DNA from: Afipia massiliensis
GTDB taxonomy: Bacteria > Pseudomonadota > Alphaproteobacteria > Rhizobiales > Xanthobacteraceae
Direction of reading: 5' to 3'
Assembly: GCF_014203115.1 (NCBI RefSeq)
Contig: NZ_JACHIJ010000001.1
Coordinates: 372,001-436,000, forward strand
DNA: 64,000 nt
Shown: positions 55,961 through 64,000 of the stretch, one piece after another
Layout of the letters: each line of letters starts with the position of its first letter
Numbering within the stretch: position 1 is the first letter of the stretch
Position numbers and translations under genes: made by a program
The notes under the pieces: model-generated
The model's database searches: none
Seen by the model: the letters and a program-made list of their open reading frames with translations, nothing else
What the model was told of the DNA's origin: nothing

Positions 55961-57346
55961 CTATTCCGCGGCCTGGCGGACGTGGCGTGCACTTGGGGTC
56001 CGCAAGGTCACCAGCTCTTCCGCCGCAGTCGGGTGAACCGCCATCGTTGCGTCGAAGTCAGCCTTGGTCGCCTTCATTTTCACGGCAATGCCGACAATCT
56101 GAATCAGTTCGCCCGCCTCCGGCCCCACGATATGGCAGCCCACGATGCGGTCGGTCGAGGCATCGACGATCAGCTTCATCATGATCCGGGATTCGCTTCC
56201 CGACAGTGTCGATTTCAGCGAACGGAAATCGGTCTTGTAGATATCGACGTGGGTATATTGCGCCCGTGCCTCAGCTTCGTTGAGCCCCACTGTGCCCACT
56301 TCAGGCTGCGTAAAGACTGCGGTTGGAATGTCTGCATGGTCGACGCGCGTCGGTCGTTTGCCGAACACCGTGTCAGCGAACGCGTGCCCTTCGCGGATCG
56401 CGACGGGCGTCAGGTTGAGCCGATGCGTAACATCACCCACCGCGTAGATGTGCGGGACATTGGTCTGCGAAAATCCGTCAACCGCGACCCCCCCATTGAC
56501 CGGGTTCAGCGCAACGCCAGCCTTCTCCAGCCCAAGCCCCTTGATATTCGGGTGTCTCCCGACTGCGAACATCACCTGATCGGCGGCAACACTCGATCCG
56601 CTCGACAGATGCGCCGTGAAAGCTTCACCGTGCTTGTCGACTTTGGTGACGACGCAGCCGGTCAGCACTGTGATGCCGGATTTTTCCATTTCGTTGCGCA
56701 CATGCTTTCGCACGTCGTCATCGAAACCACGCAGGATATTCTCGCCGCGATAGATCACGGTCACATCCGCACCAAGACCGGCGAAGATGCAGGCGAATTC
56801 CAGCGCGATGTAACCCCCGCCCTGAATCACGATCCGCTTCGGAAACGTCGTAAGGTGAAACACCTCGTTGGAGGAGATCACATACTCGATGCCTGGAATG
56901 GCTTCGCCATGGTTCGGCGCGCCGCCTGTGGCAATGAGGATATATTTTGCTCTGACGGTTTCGCCTGTTGAAAGGCGCAGCGTATGCGCGTCTTCGAACG
57001 TGGCACGTGCTTTTAGAATTTTGGCGCCGGCCTTTTCGACATTGAACGTATAGGCCGCCTCGAGCCGGGCAATTTCCCTGTCCTTGTTGGCGATCAGGGT
57101 CGGCCAGTCGAATGTCGCGGGCGGAATGGTCCAGCCGAAGCCCGCAGCGTCATCCAGTTCGTGGCGAACATGGGATGCGTAGACCATCAGCTTCTTGGGC
57201 ACGCAGCCGCGAATCACGCAGGTGCCGCCCATGCGGTATTCCTCTGCGACCAAAACGCTTGCACCGTAGCCGGCGGCAATCCGGCCAGCGCGTACGCCGC
57301 CCGAGCCACCGCCGATCACGAACAGATCAACGTCGAAGTCCGCCAT
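55961..57346 (-). CDS. gor: Glutathione reductase
   Basis: A 461-residue flavoprotein. The redox pair Cys43/Cys48 is in GGTCVIRGCVPKK, the FAD site GGGSGG is near residue 12, and the C-terminal dimer-interface catalytic His is in HPTAAEE. It reduces oxidised glutathione with NADPH. The DUF2059 gene precedes it by 17 bases on the same strand. Confidence 0.94.
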   Translation of the reverse strand: MADFDVDLFVIGGGSGGVRAGRIAAGYGASVLVAEEYRMGGTCVIRGCVPKKLMVYASHVRHELDDAAGFGWTIPPATFDWPTLIANKDREIARLEAAYTFNVEKAGAKILKARATFEDAHTLRLSTGETVRAKYILIATGGAPNHGEAIPGIEYVISSNEVFHLTTFPKRIVIQGGGYIALEFACIFAGLGADVTVIYRGENILRGFDDDVRKHVRNEMEKSGITVLTGCVVTKVDKHGEAFTAHLSSGSSVAADQVMFAVGRHPNIKGLGLEKAGVALNPVNGGVAVDGFSQTNVPHIYAVGDVTHRLNLTPVAIREGHAFADTVFGKRPTRVDHADIPTAVFTQPEVGTVGLNEAEARAQYTHVDIYKTDFRSLKSTLSGSESRIMMKLIVDASTDRIVGCHIVGPEAGELIQIVGIAVKMKATKADFDATMAVHPTAAEELVTLRTPSARHVRQAAE

Positions 57347-57363
57347 AGGAATTCCGATCGTGC

Positions 57364-57870
57364 TTAAATTTCCTTGCCGCGCTTCTTCATTTCAGCACGA
57401 AACTTGCCGTTGATTTCTTCGCCGAATTTCTGCGCCCACTGATCCATATATTGGCGCGCTGTGTTGAATGCCACCGGCTCCTGCGCGATCACCTTGACGC
57501 CGAGCGGCGACTTGTAGAACGCCGCCAGCTCCTTCAGCTCCTGCTCGGTGAAGGCGGTGGCGTAGATCCGCGCCATTTCCTCGCCGATTTCCTTTTCGCG
57601 GCCCGCGAGGTCCTTCGCGACCTGGACAGCGACTTCGTTGAGGTCCTTCTGGTAGTTCAGGTTCGACTGCAACAGCACATCCTTGGTCCGCTGTACGAGA
57701 CCCGGGACCGCGCCCTGATAGATCATGCTGACATTCTTGGACGTCAGGATGTCCTTGGCATAGCCGAGGGCAGCGGCGGATGGCGGCTTCGGAGCCTGCG
57801 CCATCGCGCTACCCACCATCAGGGCAAGCGCCGCGCCGGCCGCGAGCAACACGTTCGAAAACTTCTTCAT
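57364..57870 (-). CDS. DUF2059 exported protein
   Basis: A 168-residue protein with a signal peptide (about 1-24, ending AMA) and the family block FTEQELKELAAFYKSPLG in the C-terminal half. The function is not established. The ATG at 57870 has GAGGAG about 6 bases upstream. It follows rpiA by 11 bases. Confidence 0.88.
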   Translation of the reverse strand: MKKFSNVLLAAGAALALMVGSAMAQAPKPPSAAALGYAKDILTSKNVSMIYQGAVPGLVQRTKDVLLQSNLNYQKDLNEVAVQVAKDLAGREKEIGEEMARIYATAFTEQELKELAAFYKSPLGVKVIAQEPVAFNTARQYMDQWAQKFGEEINGKFRAEMKKRGKEI

Positions 57871-57881
57871 TTCAATTCTCC

Positions 57882-58592
57882 TCAATTGCGGCGCGAGGGC
57901 CGTTCAACAACGCGAATACCCTCGGGGCCAGCGAGCACAGCCGTCCGCGCGAGTCCGATAAACAAACCGTGTTCGACCACGCCCGGAATCGAATTCAGTG
58001 ACACTGCCAATCTGGCGGAATCCGGTATTTGCCCAAGGCGGGCATCGACAATCCAGTGGCCGCCATCGGTGACGAAAGCATGGCCGTCTTTGGCCTTACG
58101 AATATCCATTTGGCCGGAAACGCTATTTTCCGCAAAGGCCGCCTCGATGGCCCGGCGCGTCGCGCCGAGGCCGAACGGAACAACTTCGATCGGCAGCGGA
58201 AAGCGCCCGAGGGTTTTGACCCACTTGGACTCGTCTGCGATCACAATCATCCGGTCAGAGGCCGCCGCGACGATCTTCTCGCGCAGCAGGGCCCCGCCTC
58301 CGCCCTTGATGAGTTCGAGATTGGGATCAATTTCGTCGGCGCCATCCACGGTGAGATCGAGTCGGTCGACCTCCTCCAGTGTGGTAAGTGGTACTCCGCA
58401 GCGCTCGGCGTCGGCTCGTGTCGCTTCCGAGGTCGGAACGCCAATAACTTTTAGGCCCGCCTGCACACGTTCGCCGAGCAGTTCGACGAAGTGCTTGGCG
58501 GTGGAACCGGTGCCGAGCCCAAGCTTCATGCCGTCCCGCACCTGCTCGACCGCACGCGCCGCAGCCTGTCTTTTCAGATCGTCCATCGACAT
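57882..58592 (-). CDS. rpiA: Ribose-5-phosphate isomerase A
   Basis: A 236-residue isomerase linking ribose 5-phosphate and ribulose 5-phosphate. [16 protein letters not shown] and [13 protein letters not shown] are all present. The ATG at 58592 has GAGGG 5 bases upstream; ATGs at 58595 and 58586 are alternatives. Confidence 0.94.
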   Translation of the reverse strand: MSMDDLKRQAAARAVEQVRDGMKLGLGTGSTAKHFVELLGERVQAGLKVIGVPTSEATRADAERCGVPLTTLEEVDRLDLTVDGADEIDPNLELIKGGGGALLREKIVAAASDRMIVIADESKWVKTLGRFPLPIEVVPFGLGATRRAIEAAFAENSVSGQMDIRKAKDGHAFVTDGGHWIVDARLGQIPDSARLAVSLNSIPGVVEHGLFIGLARTAVLAGPEGIRVVERPSRRN

Positions 58593-58756
58593 CATCGCCC
58601 TCGACGTTCCGTTCCCATGGAACGCGAGGCATATAGCGCGGTTTCCGCAGCGGTGGATACGGCCTTGCGGCGGAAAAAGCCGCCAAAAGGGTCCCGCATA
58701 AGACCAATTCCACTGCAGGTCTTGCATGATCCTGCCCCGCCCGTTAGCGATCCGCC

Positions 58757-59443
58757 ATGACCATTCAGCCCCTTATCGTCTTCGATCTCGACGGCACCCT
58801 CGTCGATACCGCGCCCGACCTGGTTGGGGCTCTGAACTTCGTGCTTCAACGCGAAGGCCTGCCACTCGTGCCGGTTGCATCAGCGCGCGCCATGATTGGT
58901 GCCGGCGCACGCAAGCTGATCGAGCGCGGTCTGGAACTCGAGGGCCGGGTCATGAGCGTCGCCGATGTCGACCGGCTGACCGCCGATTTCATCGCATACT
59001 ACAAAGACCATATCGCCGACGCCTCGCTCCCGTTTGACGGTCTTCATGCGGCCCTCGACAAGCTTGAAGGACAGGGATTCAGGTTCGCTGTCTGCACCAA
59101 TAAGCTCGAGGGCCTCTCGAAGCTTCTGCTCGACAAGCTGGATATGACCGGGCGATTTGCGGCGATCTGCGGGGCCGATACCTTCGGGGTGGCGAAGCCC
59201 GATCCCACCATTCTGCGCCAAACCATCGTGCAGGCCGGCGGGGAAGTTTCGCGATCAATCATGGTCGGCGACTCCGGGCCGGATGTCGGGGTCGCGCGGC
59301 GGGCCGGCATTCCGGTGATCGGAGTTGAATTCGGCTACACGGAAATTCCGATTGCCGACCTGAAGCCTGACACTGTCATTGGTCACATGCGGGAACTGCC
59401 CAGCGCTGTTACAAACCTTTTGGAACCAGCCGTAACGCGTTGA
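58757..59443 (+). CDS. gph: Phosphoglycolate phosphatase (HAD family)
   Basis: A 228-residue HAD phosphatase. Motif I is [13 protein letters not shown] (nucleophile Asp in the first Asp), motif II appears as VCTNK, and motif IV is GDSGPDV. It hydrolyses 2-phosphoglycolate. Divergent from rpiA with a gap of about 165 bases. Confidence 0.88.
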   Translation: MTIQPLIVFDLDGTLVDTAPDLVGALNFVLQREGLPLVPVASARAMIGAGARKLIERGLELEGRVMSVADVDRLTADFIAYYKDHIADASLPFDGLHAALDKLEGQGFRFAVCTNKLEGLSKLLLDKLDMTGRFAAICGADTFGVAKPDPTILRQTIVQAGGEVSRSIMVGDSGPDVGVARRAGIPVIGVEFGYTEIPIADLKPDTVIGHMRELPSAVTNLLEPAVTR

Positions 59444-59594
59444 TATTTAATATATTTATGCCATCTTGGATTTCAGGCTCGACATTAACCCTCTCTTAAC
59501 GAATCCGATGCGAACCGTTGCGCGCGCGGAACGACACTTCTAAGGTCCGCGCGGGGACTATGCGGCTACAACCGCATCACATGACGGATGCACC

Positions 59595-60044
59595 ATGCGT
59601 ATCATTGTTGTTGTCGCGGCGGGTCTTGGCCTCGCGGGCTGCTCATCGTTCTCCATGCCCGACATGTTCAAGTCGACGCCGCCGAGCGCAACGATTCAGC
59701 TTGAATCGCTGCCCGCAGGCGCTGAGGCGCGCGCCTCCAGCGGCGAGACATGCAAAACCCCCTGCTCGCTCTCGGTCGTTGCGGCTGAGAATTTCTCTGT
59801 GACGTTCTCGCTGCCGAAGTATCAGCCGGAAACAGTCCCGGTTCAGATCATCCGCGACCCAAGTGGCCCTGGCGTCGTCGTCGATCCGAATCCGGTCTAT
59901 GCGGAGCTACAACCAGCCCTTCCTACCAAGAAAGGCCGGGCAGCCCCCAAGGCCGCGCCAAAAGCCAAAAAGCCACCCCCACCGGCAGCCGCTGAGCCAG
60001 CCGAGGAACCGAACTCCCCCTTCCCGCCGCCACCGCGTCGCTGA
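59595..60044 (+). CDS. PEGA-like lipoprotein, hypothetical
   Basis: A 149-residue lipoprotein. The lipobox LAGC ends the signal at Cys16. A PEGA-like segment follows (LESLPAGAEARASS, CKTPC) and a Lys/Ala/Pro-rich tail. It probably sits in the outer membrane or faces the periplasm. Function unknown. Confidence 0.78.
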   Translation: MRIIVVVAAGLGLAGCSSFSMPDMFKSTPPSATIQLESLPAGAEARASSGETCKTPCSLSVVAAENFSVTFSLPKYQPETVPVQIIRDPSGPGVVVDPNPVYAELQPALPTKKGRAAPKAAPKAKKPPPPAAAEPAEEPNSPFPPPPRR

Positions 60045-60051
60045 CGGTTTC

Positions 60052-60078
60052 CTGCAGACAGATTCATTGTGTCTGCAG
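60052..60078 (+). repeat. Hairpin after the lipoprotein gene
   Basis: The arms CTGCAGACA and TGTCTGCAG flank 9 bases just after the stop. No T-run follows. It may be a weak terminator. Confidence 0.45.
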
Positions 60079-60104
60079 CCGATCGTCCCTAGATTGTGAC
60101 TGGC

Positions 60105-60130
60105 ATGCCAAGCCCACAACGGCTTGGCAT
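60105..60130 (+). repeat. Hairpin upstream of moaA
   Basis: The arms ATGCCAAGCC and GGCTTGGCAT flank 6 bases, 24 bases before the moaA ATG. It could regulate moaA translation, or end the previous transcript. It does not match a molybdenum-cofactor riboswitch that I can recognise. Confidence 0.5.
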
Positions 60131-60154
60131 CTTGCGACAATCAAGGCGCGCTGA

Positions 60155-61192
60155 ATGACCGGATCGCTTCCGAGCTCCATGGCAGAACCCATCACCTCCG
60201 CGATGACCGATCCTTTCGGGCGGACGATCAAGTATCTGCGCGTGTCGGTGACCGACCGCTGCGATCTGCGCTGTTTCTATTGCATGTCGGAAGACATGAC
60301 ATTCCTGCCGAAATCGGACCTGCTCTCACTCGAAGAACTCGACCGGCTTTGCTCTGCCTTTATCGCCAAGGGCGTTCGAAAACTGCGCCTGACCGGCGGC
60401 GAACCGCTGGTTCGGCGCAACGTGATGTCGCTGGTGCAGTCGCTGTCCCGTCATCTTGATACTGGCGCACTTGATGAACTGACTCTGACAACCAACGGAT
60501 CGCAACTCGAGAAGTTTGCTGCCGAGCTTAGGGGGCACGGCGTGCGGCGCATCAATGTCTCGCTCGACACTCTCGACCCCGCAAAGTTCCGCGCCATCAC
60601 GCGCTGGGGAGACCTCGACAAGGTACTGCGCGGCATCGAAGCTGCTCGGACCGCGGGCCTGAAGGTCAAGATTAACGTCGTCGCGCTGAAGAACATGAAC
60701 GAGGACGAGATCCCCTCGCTGATGGAATGGGCGCACGGCAAGGGCATGGACCTCACCCTGATCGAGGTGATGCCGATGGGCGATATCGGCGAAGGACGAA
60801 TTGACCAGTACCTGCCGCTGTCGTTGCTTCGGGCTCGCCTCGCTGGCCGATATACGCTGACTGACCTCGCCGACGACACCGGCGGCCCGGCACGTTACGC
60901 TGGCGTCAGCGAGACCGGCGGAAAGCTCGGCTTCATTACACCGATGACCCACAATTTTTGCGAATCCTGCAACCGGGTTCGCATCACCTGCACTGGGACG
61001 CTCCACACGTGTCTCGGTCACGAGGATGCCTCCGACCTGCGCAAACCGCTGCGGGCGTCCAGCGACGACGCCCTCCTTGCGGCAGCGATCGATCGAGCGA
61101 TCGGGCTCAAGCCGAAGGGGCACGATTTCATCATCGACCGCCGCCACAATCGGCCCAGCGTCAGCCGGCACATGAGCGTGACTGGCGGCTAG
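60155..61192 (+). CDS. moaA: GTP 3',8-cyclase (molybdenum cofactor synthesis)
   Basis: A 345-residue radical SAM enzyme. Cys36, Cys40 and Cys43 (CDLRCFYC) bind the first 4Fe-4S cluster; Cys269, Cys272 and Cys286 bind the second. It ends in the conserved Gly-Gly. It supplies the cofactor needed by the molybdenum hydroxylase at 4808. The ATG at 60155 has AAGG 8 bases upstream; 60203 is another possible start. Confidence 0.94.
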   Translation: MTGSLPSSMAEPITSAMTDPFGRTIKYLRVSVTDRCDLRCFYCMSEDMTFLPKSDLLSLEELDRLCSAFIAKGVRKLRLTGGEPLVRRNVMSLVQSLSRHLDTGALDELTLTTNGSQLEKFAAELRGHGVRRINVSLDTLDPAKFRAITRWGDLDKVLRGIEAARTAGLKVKINVVALKNMNEDEIPSLMEWAHGKGMDLTLIEVMPMGDIGEGRIDQYLPLSLLRARLAGRYTLTDLADDTGGPARYAGVSETGGKLGFITPMTHNFCESCNRVRITCTGTLHTCLGHEDASDLRKPLRASSDDALLAAAIDRAIGLKPKGHDFIIDRRHNRPSVSRHMSVTGG

Positions 61193-61424
61193 TCCGGTTA
61201 CGATTATTTCCGCACCGGCGGCTTTGCTTGCCATAAATTTCCGCACCCTCTGAGCGACGCAACATTCCGCCTTGGAATCAACAAACTTCCAATTGACGGC
61301 GGCGTGACACGCTGATTTGGTCGAGCGGCTTTATGCGCCTTCGGCTGTAAAAGCCGGCATGCCGTCACCCTTCCTGGTCCCGGCAGAGCCAAGCAACGCA
61401 AGGGCATATTCGGGAGGATGGGGT

Positions 61425-62021
61425 TTGCAATCGCTTCTCAAATTGAGCCGCGCGATCGACGCGTTCAATACGCTTGTCGGCCGCTGGGTATCGTGGCTGA
61501 TCGTGCTCGCCGTGATCATTTCATCGGCGAACGCAACGATCCGCAAGATTTTTGACGTCTCGTCGAACGCTTACCTCGAATTGCAGTGGGTTTTGTTCAG
61601 CGTCGTGTTCCTGCTCTGCGCGCCATGGACGTTGCTGAACGGCGAACACATCAAGATCGATATCATCAATCACAGTCTGCCTCTCAAGGTCCGAAGCTGG
61701 ATTGATATGATTGGGCACGTGTTTTTCCTCGTGCCGTTCTGCATCATCCTGATCTGGACCTCCATTCCGTTCTTCCTGGTTTCCTATCATCAAAACGAAC
61801 AATCGTTCAGCGCCGGCGGACTACCGCAGTGGCCCGCGAAATCCCTGATTATGATTGGTCTCTCGCTGCTGCTCGTTCAGGCGATATCGGAAATCATCAA
61901 GCGCGCCGCTGTGATGCAGGGTCTGTTGCCCGATCCGAACGCACACGCATTGAGTGCACATGAGATCGCCGAGCTTGAGGCCTTGAAGCTGGCGCAAGCC
62001 ATTACACCCGAAAAACCATGA
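61425..62021 (+). CDS. TRAP transporter small permease (DctQ type)
   Basis: A 198-residue four-helix protein, with TRAP-type WVLFSVVFLLCAPWTLLNGEHIKIDI. The TTG at 61425 was chosen because GGGAGGA lies 6 bases upstream. It works with the large permease encoded 40 bases downstream. No periplasmic DctP gene is visible in the window. Confidence 0.87.
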   Translation: MQSLLKLSRAIDAFNTLVGRWVSWLIVLAVIISSANATIRKIFDVSSNAYLELQWVLFSVVFLLCAPWTLLNGEHIKIDIINHSLPLKVRSWIDMIGHVFFLVPFCIILIWTSIPFFLVSYHQNEQSFSAGGLPQWPAKSLIMIGLSLLLVQAISEIIKRAAVMQGLLPDPNAHALSAHEIAELEALKLAQAITPEKP

Positions 62022-62061
62022 CCGGCGTCGCCGTCACAGCGTTCAACGAGAGAGATTTCTA

Positions 62062-63906
62062 ATGGCGGCTATGTTCATCCACTACATGGCGCCGATCATG
62101 TTCGCGTCGCTGGTGCTATTCCTGCTTCTGGGATATCCGGTCGCATTCTCTCTGGCCGCCAACGGGCTGCTGTTCGCGTTCATCGGCATCGAACTCGGGC
62201 TGTTCCGGCCGGACTTCCTTCAGGCGCTTCCTGAGCGCGTCTACGGCGTCATGAACAACGAGACGCTGCTGGCGATCCCGTTCTTTACATTCATGGGGCT
62301 GATACTCGAACGATCAGGCATGGCCGAGGATCTGCTCGAAACGATCGGACAATTGTTCGGCAGCATCCGCGGCGGCATCGCCTATGCCGTGATCTTCGTC
62401 GGCGCGCTGCTAGCCGCTACCACCGGCGTCGTCGCCGCATCCGTAATTTCGATGGGCCTGATCTCGCTGCCAATCATGTTGCGCTACGGCTACGATCGGC
62501 GCGTCGCCACCGGCGTGATCGCCGCCTCCGGCACGCTGGCGCAGATCATTCCGCCATCGCTGGTGCTCATCGTGATGGCCGACCAGCTCGGACGATCCGT
62601 CGGCGACATGTACGAAGGCGCCTTTATCCCGGGTATCGTGCTCTCGATCCTTTATGCGTTCTACATTTTCCTGGTCGCGACTTTCTATCCGCAGGCAACG
62701 CCCGGCCTGCCGCTGGAAGCGCAGACCCTGCGCGAACCCGAAACTGCCACGCATCCGATCATCATGCCGCTGGCGGCGGTTTCCGCCGCTGCGACCGCCT
62801 ATTTCTTCGTGGTGAAACTCGGACTGTTCGACTGGACTTCGCCCGTCTTCAACATGATCTCGGAAAATCCGCTTGTGCGGCACGGCTTCTGGTTTGTCGT
62901 GATCACCGGACTTTTTGCCAAACCTTTCATTGGCATCATCCGCACGATGACGCTGTCGCTGTTCGTGGTTCTGATCGGCGCCACCGCGATCGCGCTCGAA
63001 ATCATGCAGTTCACCAACGTTAAGGCCGGCGCAGACTATGTTGTGCTGACCATGTCCCTTGTTGTCGCGATGTCGTTCGTGCTCGCCGTCATCAACCGTG
63101 TTTCCGGCCTGAAGCTGCTGTCGAAGCTCGCCGAACAGGTCGTGTTCGTGATGGTGCCGCCGCTTGGCCTGATCTTCCTCGTGCTCGGTACGATCTTCAT
63201 CGGCGTCGCAACGCCGACCGAAGGCGGCGCGATGGGTGCCGCCGGTGCGATGATCCTAGCGATGATGAAACGCCGGTTGAGTTTCGATCTGACGCGGCAG
63301 GCTGCGGAATCCACCGCGAAGCTTTCTGCGTTCGTGATCTTCATTCTAGTTGGCGCCCGCGTGTTCTCTCTCACCTTCTACGGCGTCGATGGCCACCGCT
63401 GGGTCGAGGAACTACTTGTCTCGCTGCCCGGCGGCCAGACCGGCTTCCTGATCTTCGTCAACGCTTTCGTCTTCGTCCTCGCGTTCTTCCTCGACTTCTT
63501 CGAACTCGCGTTCATCGTCATTCCGCTGCTTGGCCCCGCAGCCGAAAAGCTCGGTATCGACCTGATCTGGTTCGGCGTGATCCTCGGCGTGAACATGCAA
63601 ACCTCGTTCATGCACCCCCCGTTCGGATTTGCTCTGTTCTACCTGCGCTCCGTGGCACCCAAAGAAGCGTATACCGATCGCCTCAGCGGCAAGCGGATGG
63701 AGCCTGTGACCACCGGACAGATCTATTGGGGTTCGGTGCCGTTCGTGATCATCCAGGTCATCATGGTCGGTCTCGTGATCGCCTTCCCCGCCATGGTCAT
63801 GCATTACAAGGGAGCTTTGTCGACTGTCGATCCGAACAAAGTCGACATCCAGATCCAGCAGCAGGAAATGCCGCCGCTCGATTTCGGGCCGCCGAGCAGC
63901 AAGTAA
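62062..63906 (+). CDS. TRAP transporter large permease (DctM type)
   Basis: A 614-residue permease with many membrane helices. It is longer than the common DctM of about 430 residues, with an insert near 220-370 containing extra helices. VAASVISMGLISLPIMLRYGYD and SGTLAQIIPPSLVLIVMADQ are typical. With the small subunit it moves organic acids using a sodium gradient. A strong terminator follows at 63937. Confidence 0.9.
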   Translation: MAAMFIHYMAPIMFASLVLFLLLGYPVAFSLAANGLLFAFIGIELGLFRPDFLQALPERVYGVMNNETLLAIPFFTFMGLILERSGMAEDLLETIGQLFGSIRGGIAYAVIFVGALLAATTGVVAASVISMGLISLPIMLRYGYDRRVATGVIAASGTLAQIIPPSLVLIVMADQLGRSVGDMYEGAFIPGIVLSILYAFYIFLVATFYPQATPGLPLEAQTLREPETATHPIIMPLAAVSAAATAYFFVVKLGLFDWTSPVFNMISENPLVRHGFWFVVITGLFAKPFIGIIRTMTLSLFVVLIGATAIALEIMQFTNVKAGADYVVLTMSLVVAMSFVLAVINRVSGLKLLSKLAEQVVFVMVPPLGLIFLVLGTIFIGVATPTEGGAMGAAGAMILAMMKRRLSFDLTRQAAESTAKLSAFVIFILVGARVFSLTFYGVDGHRWVEELLVSLPGGQTGFLIFVNAFVFVLAFFLDFFELAFIVIPLLGPAAEKLGIDLIWFGVILGVNMQTSFMHPPFGFALFYLRSVAPKEAYTDRLSGKRMEPVTTGQIYWGSVPFVIIQVIMVGLVIAFPAMVMHYKGALSTVDPNKVDIQIQQQEMPPLDFGPPSSK

Positions 63907-63936
63907 GGCCGCGGTCTTTATCTCTTTCCAGGCAAA

Positions 63937-63968
63937 AAATCCCGGCCTTCTCACGAAGGCCGGGATTT
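63937..63968 (+). terminator. Rho-independent-type hairpin after the TRAP genes
   Basis: Perfect 14-base arms (AAATCCCGGCCTTC and GAAGGCCGGGATTT) flank TCAC, followed by CGTT. The A/T ends of the arms make it a likely bidirectional terminator. Confidence 0.8.
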
Positions 63969-64000
63969 CGTTATGCGCGAAACGATCAGGTCCGCGTGCG

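Noticed and set aside
60105-60154. A possible molybdenum-cofactor riboswitch before moaA.
   Set aside because: Only one simple hairpin is visible; the multi-stem layout of that riboswitch was not recognised.
1-64000. CRISPR arrays, complete insertion sequences and rRNA genes.
   Set aside because: No regularly spaced repeats, transposase genes with inverted ends, or rRNA-like sequence were seen.

Overview
The window is about 60% GC and reads as chromosome of an alphaproteobacterium of the Bradyrhizobium/Rhodopseudomonas/Afipia group (Nitrobacteraceae). The main markers are the acpXL-to-lpxXL cluster for very-long-chain lipid A acylation (29.8-35.1 kb), a class II DAHP synthase, a DUF2865 protein, an Atm1-type exporter and the pssA/psd pair. 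The assignment comes from gene content and protein resemblance judged by eye; no database was searched.

From 1 to 26.3 kb the window looks accessory. At 1-7.1 kb is a catabolic cluster: an SDR dehydrogenase, a DUF1116/AllG-like protein, an orphan branched-chain-type binding protein, a ferredoxin reductase, an adrenodoxin-type ferredoxin and a CoxL-like molybdenum hydroxylase large subunit. Three copies of one palindrome sit in its divergent promoter regions, so one regulator outside the window probably controls it. At 7.2-8.2 kb lie a truncated nucleoside deoxyribosyltransferase-like ORF and a coiled-coil ORF. From 21.7 down to 8.4 kb, fifteen tightly packed minus-strand genes form an arylsulfatase system: a secreted Arg/Pro-rich protein, a formylglycine-generating enzyme, small membrane proteins (DUF202, DUF1622 and others), the sulfatase, an exported HAD phosphatase, two DUF1254/DUF1214 proteins, a DUF3302/HlyD pair, a membrane adenylate cyclase with an extracytoplasmic sensor, and a sulfonate/nitrate-type binding protein coupled to the cyclase by overlapping stop and start codons. 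An outer-membrane MetA-type protein and an AraC regulator follow on the plus strand (22.0-24.2 kb). The region ends in a frameshifted tyrosine recombinase beside the 3' end of tRNA-Gln(CTG), the usual edge of an integrated island.

From 26.7 to 64 kb the content is mostly core. It has a HerA-type ATPase; an AhpD-like protein; the lipid A very-long-chain acyl operon (acpXL, fabZXL, fabF2XL, fabF1XL, adh2XL, lpxXL); a PotF-like binding protein, aminotransferase and rhodanese; kup; motA/motB; an Atm1 exporter with psd and pssA; a LOG-family protein; citramalate synthase; cysS; nadE; dgkA; class II DAHP synthase; glutathione reductase; rpiA; gph; moaA; and TRAP small and large permeases. A 37-codon membrane micro-gene sits between cysS and a GNAT gene.

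The best candidates for something undescribed are the fifteen-gene sulfatase/cyclase operon, the molybdenum hydroxylase that shares an operator with a ferredoxin pair in place of its usual small and medium subunits, and two micro-genes (19124-19210 and 48847-48960).
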